A stretch of DNA of 33,397 nt from Albugo candida (GCA_905220665.1 CAJNAR010000069.1:1-33397); one strand, 5' to 3'. Positions 10,880-22,139 are shown, numbered from the stretch's first letter. The notes: a model not told the origin generated them from the letters alone. Made by a program: numbers and translations.

Positions 10880-11768
10880 TTTGTAGAACCATGGTCCAAC
10901 GTTGTAGTTTGTCCTCTCTATATCGAGCAGTTTCCATAGAGATAACGTCACAGAATACATGTTGGAAAAGAGTGATGGTCAGAACTGGCCAAATTTACTA
11001 TCCCTGTGTCAATCAAATTTATATTTATATCAGTTTCCGTCCAGTCGACTTGGTGGAATTTCTCTGGTCACGGTTTTAACCGGATTACTGCGACAGGATC
11101 CTATCCGTATACTGTACCAGCCACCGAGCGGAACGCAGTATTCTCGTGTACGTAACAAGGCCGTACTGATCGCAGCTGAAGCACATTAAGACGTTGCAAT
11201 CTACGCTGGATGGCATTTATCAACAAGTGTCCGACGTGGCACAAAAGAAAAATGACGCGGCGAGACGTAGACATAACAAAAAGCACGGCGTATCTACCGT
11301 ATATTTCGAGATTGGGGATTTTGTTCTATCTGGAAATGTTATACGACGAAACAACAAACCCATGTTACATAGAAGGGGGCCTTTCCGGATAGCGACAACA
11401 TTAGACTGGTGGATTTACGAGATACAAGTGTTGGCTGAACCGTTAGCTATCATTGCCCGGCATGTCACGAGATTGAAATTCCACAGCGACCGAGATTTGG
11501 AAATTACACAAGATTTTGTAAGACTACGTGGTGTATGCAAGTGGTGAGCGTTTGATACACAAGGTTCTGGAATGCCGTATCAATCCATATACACATCAAT
11601 GGGAGGTTCTTGTCCAATGGATCGGTTTGGATACTTCTGAAAATAGCTCGGAACCTGCAAGGATTCTGCTGGAAGATGTCCCGGCGTTTTTCAAAAAATG
11701 GGTGGCATCCGAACCTAAGTCGGAAGCTTTGCGAAATTTCAGTCACACTGAAAGTTCAGAGAAATGAT
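10880..11768 (+). pseudogene. Ty3/gypsy integrase C terminus with chromodomain
   Basis: This begins at the end of the rve core (GTMVQR near 10890) and continues with QNWPNLLSLCQSNLYLYQF and SSRLGGISLVTVLTGL. A frame change near 11190 leads to 11194-11547: helical DVAQKKNDAARRRHNKKHG, GDFVLSGNV and RRGPFRI. A stop at 11545-11547 and a shift lead to 11528-11767, a chromodomain: RLIHKVLECRINPYTHQWEV, LVQWIGLDTSENSSEPARIL. Chromodomains steer such elements to chromatin marks. The fragment faces away from the minus-strand integrase; both start near 10850-10880 but cover overlapping parts of the protein, so they come from two copies, not one simply inverted element. No LTRs were identified. Confidence 0.8.
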
Positions 11769-12014
11769 GGGTTCTGTATCCATCACATGATTAGTTCAAG
11801 CATATCTTTCATATCTTTCCATAAAAACTGGTACCGAAAGAACCTTATATAATACACTTTTTGATTTGCAGTCATCGGAGTCGGACAGCCCCGAAGCCGT
11901 CGGCGGTTAAAGAAGAAAAGACTTGTTCAAGAGTGAATGATATATCAAACTTCTACCCTTGTAGTCTCCTACTCCTTTATTCCTCTACTCCTATCATCTA
12001 TTCCTTTTCTCAGC

Positions 12015-13850
12015 ATGCTACTACCTCCTAATTACCAGTATTCAACAACTGAAGAGCTCTTCCGAAAAAATCAATCCCACACTCATGCGCACGGTTATTC
12101 TGATACCAAAAGCTTCCCAAATTGGCTCCAGGATCTGGCTGAACTAAGACAGACGTGGTTTCCACCAGGGAAGAAGTACAAAACGTGACTGAAGGCCATA
12201 TAAACGTCTTTGCCGCTGTCCCTTTGGATTCTATGCAAGGATGACAAAAGCTTCTCGTGAAAAGTGTATTACGACAATTCATAATCCTATTCCCAACCCT
12301 CCTCCTACTCAAGAAATTCCTTTCCTTGAAACTATCCGAAGAATGCCAGCTAAGACAAGTGGCAATATAGGGCAACTCATCGCAACAGGCACCAGACCGG
12401 CTGCAGCATTGTATACCAAAGAGCATAACTCAATCATTCTGGCAAACCACCGTAGTATTTACAATGAAAGGATTTCTATGGGACGCGAAAACCTCCGTTG
12501 ACATCCGAAATTCCAACTACCAGCTTGACTACTACTGTAATGAGACTCCAAGCAATTACAAGGTTGTTTTTTGCTCATCCCACATTTATCAATTTTACCT
12601 GAAGTAATCCCTATGTCTTTTTCTCGGATCTCACCTATAGATCAAACAGATTCTATATGCCTCTGTTGCATACAGTGGGTGTGATATCACTATACACCTT
12701 ATTTTCATCCTGCTTACTTTTAAAGCAGGAAAGGGAAAAGGGAGCAGACTACAAATGGTAACTTGAAAAGAAATCTATACTTCTTGCCGATGGAATTGCA
12801 CCATTCACAATGGTCGCAGACAGGGATCTTGCACTCATGACAGCATTCAGGACGGTATTTCCAGATACAGCAGATATTCTCTTTGTTTGGCAAATTCAGA
12901 AAATATGCTCTCCCAATCCAATCAATGCTTTTGCCGACTAATGGACGCAGTTTATGGAGGATTAGAATGGAATGATCAGACGCGCCAGCATTGGAGATTT
13001 CAAGGCAAGTAAGACGGAATTTACGCAAATATATGCACACCATCCAGCAATCATCAGCTATACTCCGACAACATGGAAGCCTTACAAAGAAAATTTTGTT
13101 ACGTACTGAACTTGCGTTTCCTACATCTGGGAAGCATATAAACTTTCAGGGTAGCAGAAATCATTCAGCATCAAAACGATGGTTGCAGGTTTTAACAATG
13201 GATTTGAAACAAGTCTATAGCAGGATCACACACGATGTTGCGCACCAAGCAAAGATATTGCAGGTAAAGATAGGTTACGGAAAGATCCGACAATGGCTGG
13301 ACTTGGATGACAGATTTTATGATCAAGTAATCAATAAGACTTCAATATTCGTCTGTATGGAATTGCACAATTAGGTGTGCACTGACCACGTCTGAGTCAA
13401 TTTTCAACGACTATTTGATTGCCTTGTCTCCGCCAACTTCTGAAAAGATAGCAGCTAATTCAACATTGTCCATAAACGATTTCCATGCACACTGGCACCT
13501 TGAAATACCTCTCCTTGCCTTTTCCCAAACTGCAATCTATTGAAAAGGCTCACGTTGATGCACCAACCTTTTCTATCATCTCTGTAACCAGCAGTATTGC
13601 TGAGATTTATTGTACCTTAGGTCCACACCAGCAAGCTGGAACAAAAGCTATTTTGATGGACTTACAGAGATTTTGAGCTCCAATGAGCCTCAATATAAAG
13701 CGCATAAATGGCAGACCACCTCATGCACAAAATTGATATCATTAATCAACAAGAAGAAGCCCTCATTGCATGATTTGTGACACCAGACACAGAGGGTGTA
13801 GAAGGTGTGGTCGAATAGGGAACAACATTAAGACCTGACCAAGATAGAGA
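12015..13850 (+). pseudogene. MULE (Mutator-like) transposase, left arm
   Basis: The order of motifs is that of a MULE transposase. An N-terminal zinc region starts at the ATG at 12015 (RKNQSHTHAHGYS, TWFPPGKKYKT, then CPFGFYARMTKASREKC). It is followed by ILANHRSIYNERI, RLFFAHPTFINFT, the first catalytic Asp in FSDLTYRSN (about 12620-12648), MPLLHTVG, the second Asp in MVADRDLALMTAFRTVFPDT (about 12810-12860), and a long helical C-terminal part (12991-13680). It ends in a zinc knuckle, CRRCGRI with N in place of the expected His (about 13795-13842). Many frameshifts and stops break it. The 12850-13850 part matches 27364-26400 on the other strand. MULE transposases cut and paste elements with long terminal inverted repeats; I found none for this copy. 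Confidence 0.75.
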
Positions 13851-13878
13851 GATCCATAGTTTTTTTTCAACAAATGGA

Positions 13879-13903
13879 GATATATATAGATAGATAGATA
13901 GAC
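13879..13903 (+). repeat. (TA)n/(GATA)n microsatellite
   Basis: A short run of TA and then GATA units lies between the MULE zinc-knuckle region and the copia remnant. It has no counterpart in the right arm, so it arose after the duplication. Confidence 0.7.
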
Positions 13904-13909
13904 AAATCT

Positions 13910-14625
13910 AGAATTCTCTGTAGCTTTTATAAAGTTTTGTGTGCATTTTTTGTGTCTTGATAAATGTTTGGGCTTTTATGTGAGTCTACAGGAAACGTAT
14001 TGGGATTTATAGACATGCAAAGAAACCGAACAAAATGCTCGTTCAAGATTACGTTGGCTCCTTGAATGTAGATTAGTAATTGCTTTCTGAAAATTAAAAA
14101 TAAATCATTTTCACGATCAAGCGAAAGCAACTGGAAGATTCGCCTACGTACAGAGATGCAAATCTCTAACCCCGATCAAATCTCTCGAAGTAAGATTATG
14201 GAAGAATGGGATCGCTGAGGCGGGAAGCCCTCAAGAAAAAGATGACCTAGTTGATATAACGGAAAGAAGACACTCATAAGGTGATTGGGAACTGGTAGGT
14301 CTATGAGTATCGGACGGATCAAAACTTTGAACGGAATGAACATGAACAAATACCGAGATACAAAGAAAGACTTGTTGCACGTGGATATCTACAAACTTGT
14401 GGTTCAGATATATTTTTTGGCGAATGGGAAGTTGATTCGATCTTCTTGTCGATTTGGTGCCGAGAAGGTATCACACATCAATAAGACATTGACACGGATT
14501 TTATGAATGGATATCTGGAAGAAGAAGTATTCGTTTATGCACCACATGGAGTAGAAGAAAAAACATATCATGTTTTTAGGGCGATTCGATTTTTCAATCA
14601 TCGTATATTGATTGATGTTCATGGT
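13910..14625 (+). mobile_element. Ty1/copia reverse transcriptase remnant, left arm
   Basis: Across two frames the sequence gives the start of a copia RT: IPRYKERLVARGYLQTCGSD (about 14355-14415) and then NGYLEEEVFVYAPHG (about 14503-14550), the FLNGDLEEEVYM-type block. The stretch 13920-14130 aligns with 26290-26075 on the minus strand and links the copia part to the upstream MULE in both arms. The copia Pol stops after HGVEE; the rest of RT and RNase H, present in the right arm, is absent here, so this arm suffered a deletion. A 36-bp motif after the break (about 14563-14600) recurs at 22830-22865 and 23050-23090 on the minus strand. Confidence 0.7.
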
Positions 14626-14802
14626 AAAACATGTTGTAAGAGAGAATTAAATAAAAGTTGTTTCTTATTTTATTGTTTACGTTTGGTATGCCGATCGCTC
14701 TCTTACTATGAGTGTCCATTCGATTCGAGTTTTTTCACAAACATGCGCCGTACCATTTAGTCCAACAAGGTTATGTTTAATGAATACTCTGCCAACTGTC
14801 AG

Positions 14803-15318
14803 TTAAGCAGTTTTTACTGAGCAATTAAGCTCATATAGACTTAATCGAGCACAGTATGCGCATTCTTCCGATCTGCTGTGACATAAAATCAGATCTGATC
14901 TACTGTGACATAAAATCAGATCTGATCTACTGTGACACAAATTCACGTTCAGTGCCATCACACTTGCATCCAGGGAGGTGAATTTGACTCTAAACGGGCG
15001 AAACGTTCGCCGATCTCGTTGGTGGCGGAGTCTTACTTGAGGCAAATACACTTCTTCCTCTAGAGGTATCGATGCCCACCGGCCGCGAAATAGGCGCATT
15101 TTTTTTGAAGGCTTCACGCTTTGGCTGTGATTTCCAGCGCGATTACCGAAATACAAAAAAGCTGTGATCGGTATCGTAGCAATGACAAGACAGGCGATAC
15201 CCTAAACGATCAAGAGTGTAAATTGAAGATACCAAAGTAATCTATCGCGCGATCAAGTAAAATACTGCTTGACCCAAACGGAATCGTAATAATCCGAGGT
15301 AGATGTGGAAGAGCTCAT
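14803..15318 (-). CDS. Candidate two-exon small membrane protein with 9-residue repeats
   Basis: Exon 1 would run 15318-15274 (ATG, MSSSTSTSDYYDSVW) and exon 2 15201-14803, joined in phase by a 72-bp intron (GTCAAG...TTTAG). The 147-residue product has one likely membrane segment (IACLVIATIPITAFLYF), a basic region, then a 27-bp tandem repeat read in frame as LCHSRSDLI twice plus a partial unit, and a Cys-rich tail. Exon 2 is open for 133 codons. The donor is weak and a different frame is open on the other strand upstream, so the model is tentative. I do not recognise the product. Confidence 0.3.
14870..14939 (+). repeat. 27-bp tandem repeat, about 2.6 copies
   Basis: Units start at 14870, 14897 and 14924. 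Each begins GATCTRCTGTGACA and ends in AGATCT, so the unit junctions read AGATCTGATCT. The period of 27 keeps the minus-strand frame open and gives a 9-residue protein repeat. The copies are nearly identical, so the expansion is recent compared with the surrounding decay. Confidence 0.85.
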
Positions 15319-15525
15319 ATTGCTGTTCTGCGAGTGCTAATGTGCTACAAAAAAATGTTGGAGGCGTTTGCATCCGAATTCATGAGAATGCATAAACAGA
15401 GTGATGTCACTGCACTTGTGATTGCAATGAGTGATTGTAAATTTCTTGAACGCATTGACGGAACTGATACGGATCGTTGTGTACGACTACAAGAGTGTGT
15501 GTCGTTTGCCAAGATAGGCTTTTAA
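15254..15525 (+). other. Unassigned open frame
   Basis: The frame is open from just after a TAA at about 15240 and reads LDPNGIVIIRGRCGRAHI, then MCYKKMLEAFASEFMRMHK from an ATG at 15340, ending at 15525. Composition looks protein-like and it overlaps the divergent minus-strand model, so at most one is real. No family was recognised. Confidence 0.2.
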
Positions 15526-15539
15526 GCGATTTCGCGTGA

Positions 15540-16700
15540 GAACGTATACCATTGTAAGCTTTTAACTCCAGGCTATCAAACAGGTGCGACTGTATCGAGT
15601 GATATTTGATATAAAGCATGTCTGATATACACTGAGAGCCAAAGCATGAAAAGTCCGACCCTCCGACGTATCGTACAATGGGTACACATTTGGTACATTT
15701 TAAAATTCATGTATCAAAAATGTGCCACCCACAAGGATAGGGTTTTGTGAGCAAAGGGCAACATCTCAGCCATTTTTTGCTGTTTGTTGATTCATGTGTG
15801 AAGGAGGGGCTCTGAAACAGCCCCGTTGCCGAGAAAAACGCAAATAAGGATTTGTGAGTGAAAACGAAAAACAGGAGAGCAGGAAAGTTGTTACATTTCG
15901 GATAAAGTGATCAATCACAGAAGCTGGGGGCAGATGAGTAAGTGTTCTTCGGACTCTGTGCTCCTCCAACCTTGAAACTTAAACCCAAGCTCATCTGAAG
16001 TCGGACAGCACGCAAATATGCAAAGGATACACCCGTGACTTGGGGTTTGTAGTGACATACACATATATGGCGATCTCCTCCGACCGGATACGTAAGATTA
16101 GGCTGGCGTGCCGTACTTGCCTACCCGTAAACCATTTTTTGGCCAAAAACATTTTAATATACTCTGTGATTGGATAACAATACGTTGGTATGATCCTGTT
16201 CCCTCGTCCCTCGTGTTCAAACACTAAGTCAGGTCCGATAAGTGACAATATTTATCCATACACGTGTTGAGTGTTCTCGCTACGGCGGTTGATCAGGATA
16301 GATTTAATTGTCACAGGATGTGGACCCTACATTCCCACGGGTTCTTAATGGGTAAGCTCGGTGCCTTGTGCCAATTTTTCATCTCTGAAACGATTGACCG
16401 ATGAAGCAAATTTTCAAGTCACCTTCGAATGAATGATGATCATGTGAATTCACGAGTTTGCGATCAAGTAAAACATAACGATCCATTTCTATCGCGCAGT
16501 CAAATACTGAAATAAAGAACGTGAAAGGAACGTTGAGCTCGCAGGCTCTTTAAGCTCGTTGCGTTTCAACTTTCCATTAAATCGACACGACGATTACACG
16601 AAAGTTGTTCGGACAATTCTTGCAAGAGTGAGGGTGTTTCTTGATCGGTGGTATACGTTCCTCCTCTGTGCATCTGCTTTTACGTGACGAACACTTTGCA
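15540..16700. other. Stretch without recognisable genes
   Basis: Short open frames on both strands show no recognisable family. A 25-30 bp motif at 15240-15268 (CTATCGCGCGATCAAGTAAAATACTG) reappears imperfectly at 16485-16512. This stretch has no counterpart that I could see in the right arm, so it was inserted into the left arm or lost from the right. Confidence 0.4.
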
Positions 16701-16717
16701 CAGTAGAACTTCGACTG

Positions 16718-16880
16718 GACGTTCACTCTTACACGCGCGTGTTCTCAACTTCAACTTCGCATACACTCTCACGCACGCTCCCTCAACTTCAACGGTACAT
16801 ACACTCTCTCGGGCGTTTCCTTTAACTTCAGTTCTAACTTCAGCTGAACATTCATTCCTTTGCCCGTTTCTCTTTTCTAG
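16718..16880 (+). repeat. Degenerate CT/AC-rich tandem repeat upstream of kelch gene
   Basis: About four imperfect units of roughly 38-40 bp share the cores CAACTTCAACTT and ACACTCTC/ACATTCA. It is pyrimidine-rich on the plus strand and lies 150-300 bp upstream of the kelch ATG. It may be part of the promoter or 5' UTR. Confidence 0.5.
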
Positions 16881-16891
16881 ATCAATTCACA

Positions 16892-16908
16892 TTCATTCTG
16901 CCCACAAC
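16892..16908 (+). promoter_or_regulatory. Initiator-like element upstream of kelch gene, left arm
   Basis: TTCATTCTGCCCACAAC partly matches the oomycete initiator (TCATTYYNC...). It is 125 bp 5' of the ATG at 17033 and follows a pyrimidine-rich tract. Weak on its own. Confidence 0.25.
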
Positions 16909-17032
16909 AATCGATGTCATCTTCACCCTTGATATCACCAACTTCAACTCAGTCGAAAAATTGCAATGAAGCAATACACAACAAGCAAGCGCTCTGAGCA
17001 ACAGAAAGGAGAAAGCGATATCACAACGCGAA

Positions 17033-18548
17033 ATGGAAGTACGCGCATGGAAGAATATAGAAATTCAAGGAGATTCATTCACATCCAGAACCGGACATAC
17101 TGCTATTGCTTACAGTAAGACTTAGAAAAAGGATTGATTGGCAACGCTTACCACTGGATCAAAACATTTCCTTGTTTGGAGGAACCAATTGCAACGGATG
17201 ACGACAAGTTTTCTTACATTGTAAATCGGACAAATTCTCCTACGATTACACCGAACGGATTTTCACTCCTGTGTTGATGGGCAGAAGTTGAGTCGCAAGG
17301 AATAGATCGAATGTACTTCTTTGGCTGATATGATGGACGAAACGCGAGCTAGTTGAGCAATTTGTTTTGTTACGAATTTGTTATGAGAACTAATTCTGGA
17401 TGCCAGATAATGATTGTTATCATTTTAGTCCACAAACGAAAATTGGAACGAGTTGAAAGCGTCCGAGGAGTGTTTGTCCCCAAGAACGTACCAATGATAA
17501 TATGGTCGTTTATGAATGCAATTTGTATATGTTTGGTGGATACGATGAAACGACTCGTTTTGATGATCTTTGGCGGTACGGTTTGGCATGGAAGCGCTGA
17601 GAACAAGTAACAATGCGTGGAGACATTCTGCTTCCTTCTTTTGGTCACACAGCTATTCTGCGCGAAAGCAGCCATCTCCTGGTTGTACTTGATGGATGGG
17701 ATGGTCACACCACTTGGGCCAATTTGTACGAGTTCAATTTCAAGACACAGCTGTGGAGAACGTTGTAAGCGATTGGATCGATCCCACTACATCAATATCG
17801 ACATTTTGCGGTGCTTTCCGACTCCGATATGTTCCTCTTTGATGGTGTGTGCAAGTCTCAAGTCCGTTTCAATGATCTACAGCGATACAATCTAGGTAAA
17901 AAAAGCTTGTACACTGTCAAGGTCGATGCGTGACGAATCTGGCTTTTTGCTGATACAGTCACCAATTCATGGTCGGAAGTATGTACAAATGGAAACCTTC
18001 CATGCAGCAGAACCTTTCATCGTGTTGTTGTCGCTGAGAGTCAAATGTACCTGCTTGGTGGTTACGATGGAATATACCGGTTACGCAATCTATATTCCAC
18101 TGAACTTGGTATTTCTTACAGCTTGTATCGATTGTCGATTTCTAACGATATGGATGGAGACGCACTTTGCCCAATGTCTCTGGTTAACTTATGTGCAGCT
18201 TTCATACGCAAAAACTACAAGAACATGGAATCATCGGCTCCATTCTGTGACGTACCAGCGGGTACAGCTTCACTTCAAACACATCTTATCACTGCTGAAA
18301 ACATGTTTCTTTTTCCAGATTTGCTGAACCACATCGTACTCAAGAGAGGCCAAACTGGCGTTCTTCGAAGAAAATGGGCGCAAATGCAATCATTGTCCTA
18401 GAGGACGGTGTGATTTCTATCGATACCTTCGCGGGAAGATACCTTTTTTAGCACAACAAACTCTGGAAGCGGCTTTCGAATGTTTTTGTGTGCACTCCAG
18501 TATCTGTTAGCTGTGAATGTCTCAGGTATGCTTTATCAATAAGAATGT
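17033..18548 (+). pseudogene. Kelch-repeat protein, left-arm copy
   Basis: The ATG at 17033 begins MEVRAWKNIEIQGDSFTSRT, followed by GHTAIAY, a normal first kelch blade. The reading then breaks and resumes as LFGGTNCNG (about 17180), MYFFG with a stop, YMFGGYDETTRFDDLWRY (about 17527-17580), QVTMRGDILLPSFGHTAIL, LLVVLDGWDGH, MFLFDGVCKSQVRFNDLQRY and MYLLGGYDGIYRLRNLY (18045-18095). A helical C-terminal region follows (SLVNLCAAFIRKNYKNME; EDGVISIDTFAGRYLF). About six kelch blades imply a beta-propeller that binds partner proteins. The sequence ends at a candidate donor, CTCAG|GTATGC (about 18526), conserved in the right arm as CTCAG|GTACGC. At least six stops or frameshifts make it a pseudogene. 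Confidence 0.75.
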
Positions 18549-18853
18549 GGAATGCTCATTTGATCTCGGATTTGGGTACAGCTACTGGCCAACGCCAACC
18601 CATCAATCGTCATGTCTCTAAAGTCATGAACGACGTCTTCGCACTGACACCGCGTCTACTACGTACCGCATTCTGCACGTGGATTACGGATCGCTCGATC
18701 AAATTGCGTCCATCTCGACTTTTGAGAATAGTTTACAGTGACACGATCACCAAATAGATGAATATGTCAATTGCAACACACAATTCAAGGCAATATGTTT
18801 GATATTACCTTTCGTACTATCATATTCCTTCACAGTACACCATCACCATCAGA

Positions 18854-19204
18854 ATGACGCGACATCGTCAAACAATCTTACACTTCGATCTGAATCGCAA
18901 TATCCTGATGTCAGACACAAGTGGATCTCGATCGATTGAAGATACAGTCAATTATCTCTTAGCAGAATGTGTTTGGGTATTTTTGGATTCAACCTCAACA
19001 ACGCCGCGATGGGTATGCGCATCAACAACTCCTTCCGCCGTCTCTCCAATTCCAAACCCGATGACGTATAAGCAGTTTGGGGCGAATCAATTACCGTATG
19101 AAACTTCAAGACAAGAAGAAGAAACAAAATCTCCGTTCAAAATGACGATTTCAACATGTACTGCATCTCTACAGCTGTACGTCTGTATCTCAAGCGATAT
19201 GTAG
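18854..19204 (+). pseudogene. HAD-like protein fragment (tentative)
   Basis: From an ATG at 18854 the frame reads TILHFDLNRNILMSD, then SIEDTVNYLLAECVW. The hydrophobic strand ending in FDxN, followed by a short acidic turn, resembles motif I of HAD-type hydrolases, with Asn in place of the second Asp. After about codon 42 the sense appears to pass to another frame (WGIFGFNLNNAAMGM), so the gene is broken. It lies in the single-copy spacer between the inverted arms. The family call is a guess from one motif. Confidence 0.3.
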
Positions 19205-19478
19205 GAACGTCAAGGAGCAAAAAGCTCTTCTAGAATCTGCGCTTTTAATGGTTTATGGAGAAATTGCATTTTTCAGCGGAACTCAACGTGAAAAAGCTCA
19301 AGTACGCATTTCCCCTCATTCAGTATCTCAAATGATCATTCTTTGTAGCATCTTGCATTGAAATTCCCAGTTGGTCTACTATAGGAAGTATCGAAGCGAC
19401 GACGATATTACCTCTTATCATCCTTCATTCTTTTTGAGGAAATGTGGATTTTATCTGACTATTTTCAAAAAATATGGT

Positions 19479-20237
19479 TTATATGAGAAAAAATATGGTT
19501 TCTATGCCAAAAGTTGAACAATATGGTTTCCATACCAAAGCGAATATTGCTCCGGGCGAAATTGCAAAAATATGAAAAATACACCAAAAAGTCTGACGTC
19601 TACGCATTCTTGAGTGCCATATCGTCAAATGCTGCTTTCTTTCATGTATGATTCGTTGATCTACAACTGTTTCCATAGCCCAACCAGCATCTAGGCTGTT
19701 TTCACTGACTGCTTCTGATTCCAGATAGTCACTTTCTGCTTCGTTGCTTTCAGATTCGTTTTCACTATTATGTTTATACGATAGCTGCGTCTGTCTCCGT
19801 AGTGAATATTCGTGTGGATAAGAATCCGCTGACAAATGATCTCTGAAGCTGGAGTTCGAAGGCGGTACGGTGGATACTTCGGTTTCCATCACATTCGGTT
19901 CGGCTGATAAGTTTGCTTGTTGTCGGGCATTTCGAAATGCCTTTATGAGATTCGTTTCAATGATATGAACCAGTTGATCTAACTGAGTGAATTGCTTTTG
20001 AACTTGGTCAATATGATAGCGAACATAGATTACATATGTAGAGGGATCTTGCTGTGATCTTTCACAAATAGGACGCAATGTTGTAGGTTTTGCAGAAGAG
20101 TCCTTAATGACACAACGAATATTCTAATGCAATTCCAGCAATTTGAGCCAAGAAGATTCCTGATTGCACAAAGAATCAGCAATTAATGGAATCGGTTTGA
20201 TCAGAGTCACGTGCAAGTCGTTTAAATAAGAGGTCAT
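19479..20237 (-). pseudogene. Uncharacterised acidic, Ser/Glu-rich protein with one in-frame stop
   Basis: The ATG at 20237 opens a frame of 252 codons interrupted only by TAG at 20126-20124 (codon 38). N-terminal part: SYLNDLHVTLIKPIPLIADS and QESSWLKLLELH. Middle: STYVIYVRYHIDQVQKQF and LVHIIETNLIKAFRNARQQ, which look like paired helices. Then a Ser/Glu-rich acidic stretch (about 19870-19690) and a C-terminal hydrophobic stretch (WCIFHIFAISPGAIFALVW) that could be a membrane anchor or read-through noise. Except for the stop the gene looks preserved, unlike its neighbours. It sits in the spacer between the arms, convergent with the 18854 remnant. No family recognised. Confidence 0.45.
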
Positions 20238-20564
20238 ACTGAGAAATTGTTGCGCGTGGTGGCGCGGAACGTTGCAGAATACCGGTTAGAAGCTCGGACG
20301 GTCGTGTGAATGTGCACATTCATTTGTGCTTTACAGTACTTCACACAGCGACATCAAGGTCGTAGCTATTGATAATGGCGGCCACACAATCAAAATCAAA
20401 GCTTCTGTCAGCCTCACCAGGGTAATCGTCAAAGAGTCTTCTGTGGTTGAAACGTATCAGCCGCATCTGCTTAGAAACTGGAGAGCCTCAATCTCCGATG
20501 TAAGAAACTTTGGATTGGAAAAGATCGTCAGCGCGAGAAAATAACGTATTTACGACCAATAGAA

Positions 20565-22110
20565 CGGTACGTATGACCCGCTATTCTTATTGATATAGCG
20601 TACCTGAGACATCCGCAACTTCATGACAGATATTGGAGTGCCCACAGAAACATTCGAAAGCCACTTCCGGAGTTTGTTGTGGTAAATAAGGTATCTTCCC
20701 GCGACGGGGTCAAAAGAAATCACACCGTCCTCTAGGACATTTATTGCATTTTCTTCGAAGAAAGCCTATTTGGTCTCCTCTTAAATAAGACGTGGTTCAG
20801 CAAGTCTGCATAAAGAAACATTTTGAGCAGTGATAAGATGAGTTTGTAGGGAAGTTGTACCCGCTGGTAAGGCACTGAATGGAGCCGATATTTCCATGTT
20901 CTCGTAGTTTTTGCGAATGAAAGCTGCACATAAGTTAACCAGAGACATTCGGCAAAGTGCGCTTGCATGCATATCGTGAGAAATTGACAATCGATACAAG
21001 CTGTAAGAAATACCAAGTTCAATGGAATATAGATCGAGTAACCTGTATGTTCCATCTTAAGCCCCAAGCAAGCCAGATCCGTCACGCATCAACCTTGTCA
21101 GTGTACAAGCTTTGTTACCTGGATTGTACCGCTGTAGATCATTGAAACGGACTTGAGGCTTGCACACACCGCCAAAGATGAACATATAGTTGTCGAAAAG
21201 CACAGCAAAATGTCGATATCGATGTGGTGGGATCGATCCAATCGCTTACAGCATCCTCCAAAGTTGTGTCTTGGAATTGAACGCATACATGTTCTCAAGG
21301 TATTGTTGAATAGCTGCACCAAATTGAGAGGCAGGAATACACCCTTTCGGTCATACTAGCTCTGGGAGCTCAAAAATGGTAGAAGTAGGATTGGAATTGT
21401 GACCACCCCATCCTCCGAATACAACCAGGAAATGAATGTTTTCATGCACCACAGCTTTGTGACCAAACCAAGGCACCGGAATGTCTCCACGCATTGTTAC
21501 TTGTTCCCAGCGTTTCTGGTTCATGTCGTATCTCCAAAGAGCATCAAGACGAGTTGTTTTATCGCATCCACCAAACATACACAAATTGCCTTGAAAGACA
21601 ACCGTACTATGATCTATACGTTCTTGGGGACAAACACTCCTCGGGCACTTTCAACTCGTTCCAATTTTTCGTTATTAAAAAAAGGATGACAATCACTCTT
21701 AGTTTTGCAGCATATATTCTCATACCAAAATCGTAACAAAACATATCGTTATAGTAGCCCCCATTTCGTCCATCATAGAAGCCAAAGAGGTACATTCGAT
21801 CTCTACGAAGCATAGCAGAGGCTCCAGGTCGACGTGATGATAGTGTTCGGTGCGACATAACTTTTGTCCATCGTTTTGTACCTGCGACACAAAGGTGAAA
21901 ATTCGTTCGGAGCTTTCGGGGAGAAATTGTCCGATTTTAAAAGGAAGAAATCTGGCTGTCGGGCGGTGCAGTCGGTCCCTCCAAATAAGTCAATATTCTG
22001 ATCCAAGTTTTCAGAAGTAAGCGTTGCCAATCATTCCTTGCACAGAATCTTATCGTGAGCAATAATAGTATGTACGGTTCTGGATGTGAATAAATCTCTT
22101 TGACTGACGA
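20565..22110 (-). pseudogene. Kelch-repeat protein, right-arm copy
   Basis: This is the mirror copy of the 17033-18548 gene. Read from 22110 down it gives RDLFTSRTVHTIIAH, LDQNIDLFGGTDC, RMYLFGFYDGRNGGYYND (about 21800-21750), MCMFGGCDKTTRLDALWRYD and RWEQVTMRGDIPVPWFGH (21584-21460), VVFGGWGGH, MFIFGGVCKPQVRFNDLQRY, then LSISHDMHASALCRM and SLVNLCAAFIRKNYENME, and finally EDGVISFDPVAGRYLIYHN. The FGG motifs are better kept here than in the left copy, yet frameshifts remain. The similarity ends about 20555-20570, the inner edge of the inverted duplication. No clear start codon: the left-arm ATG is not conserved. Confidence 0.75.
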
Positions 22111-22139
22111 TTAAATAGTATACGTCGCATGTCTGTGAA

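Noticed and set aside
12991..13374. Separate gene of 127 codons
   Set aside because: It is an out-of-frame reading across the MULE transposase C terminus; the repeat match to the right arm explains it.
14870..14939. CRISPR-like array
   Set aside because: Units are contiguous without spacers and the window is eukaryotic.
16648..16932. Plus-strand ORF of 94 codons before the kelch gene
   Set aside because: It is a product of the CT-rich tandem repeat, a likely promoter or leader.
17926..18327. Plus-strand ORF of 133 codons
   Set aside because: Alternate frame over the kelch gene, whose motifs lie in the other frame.
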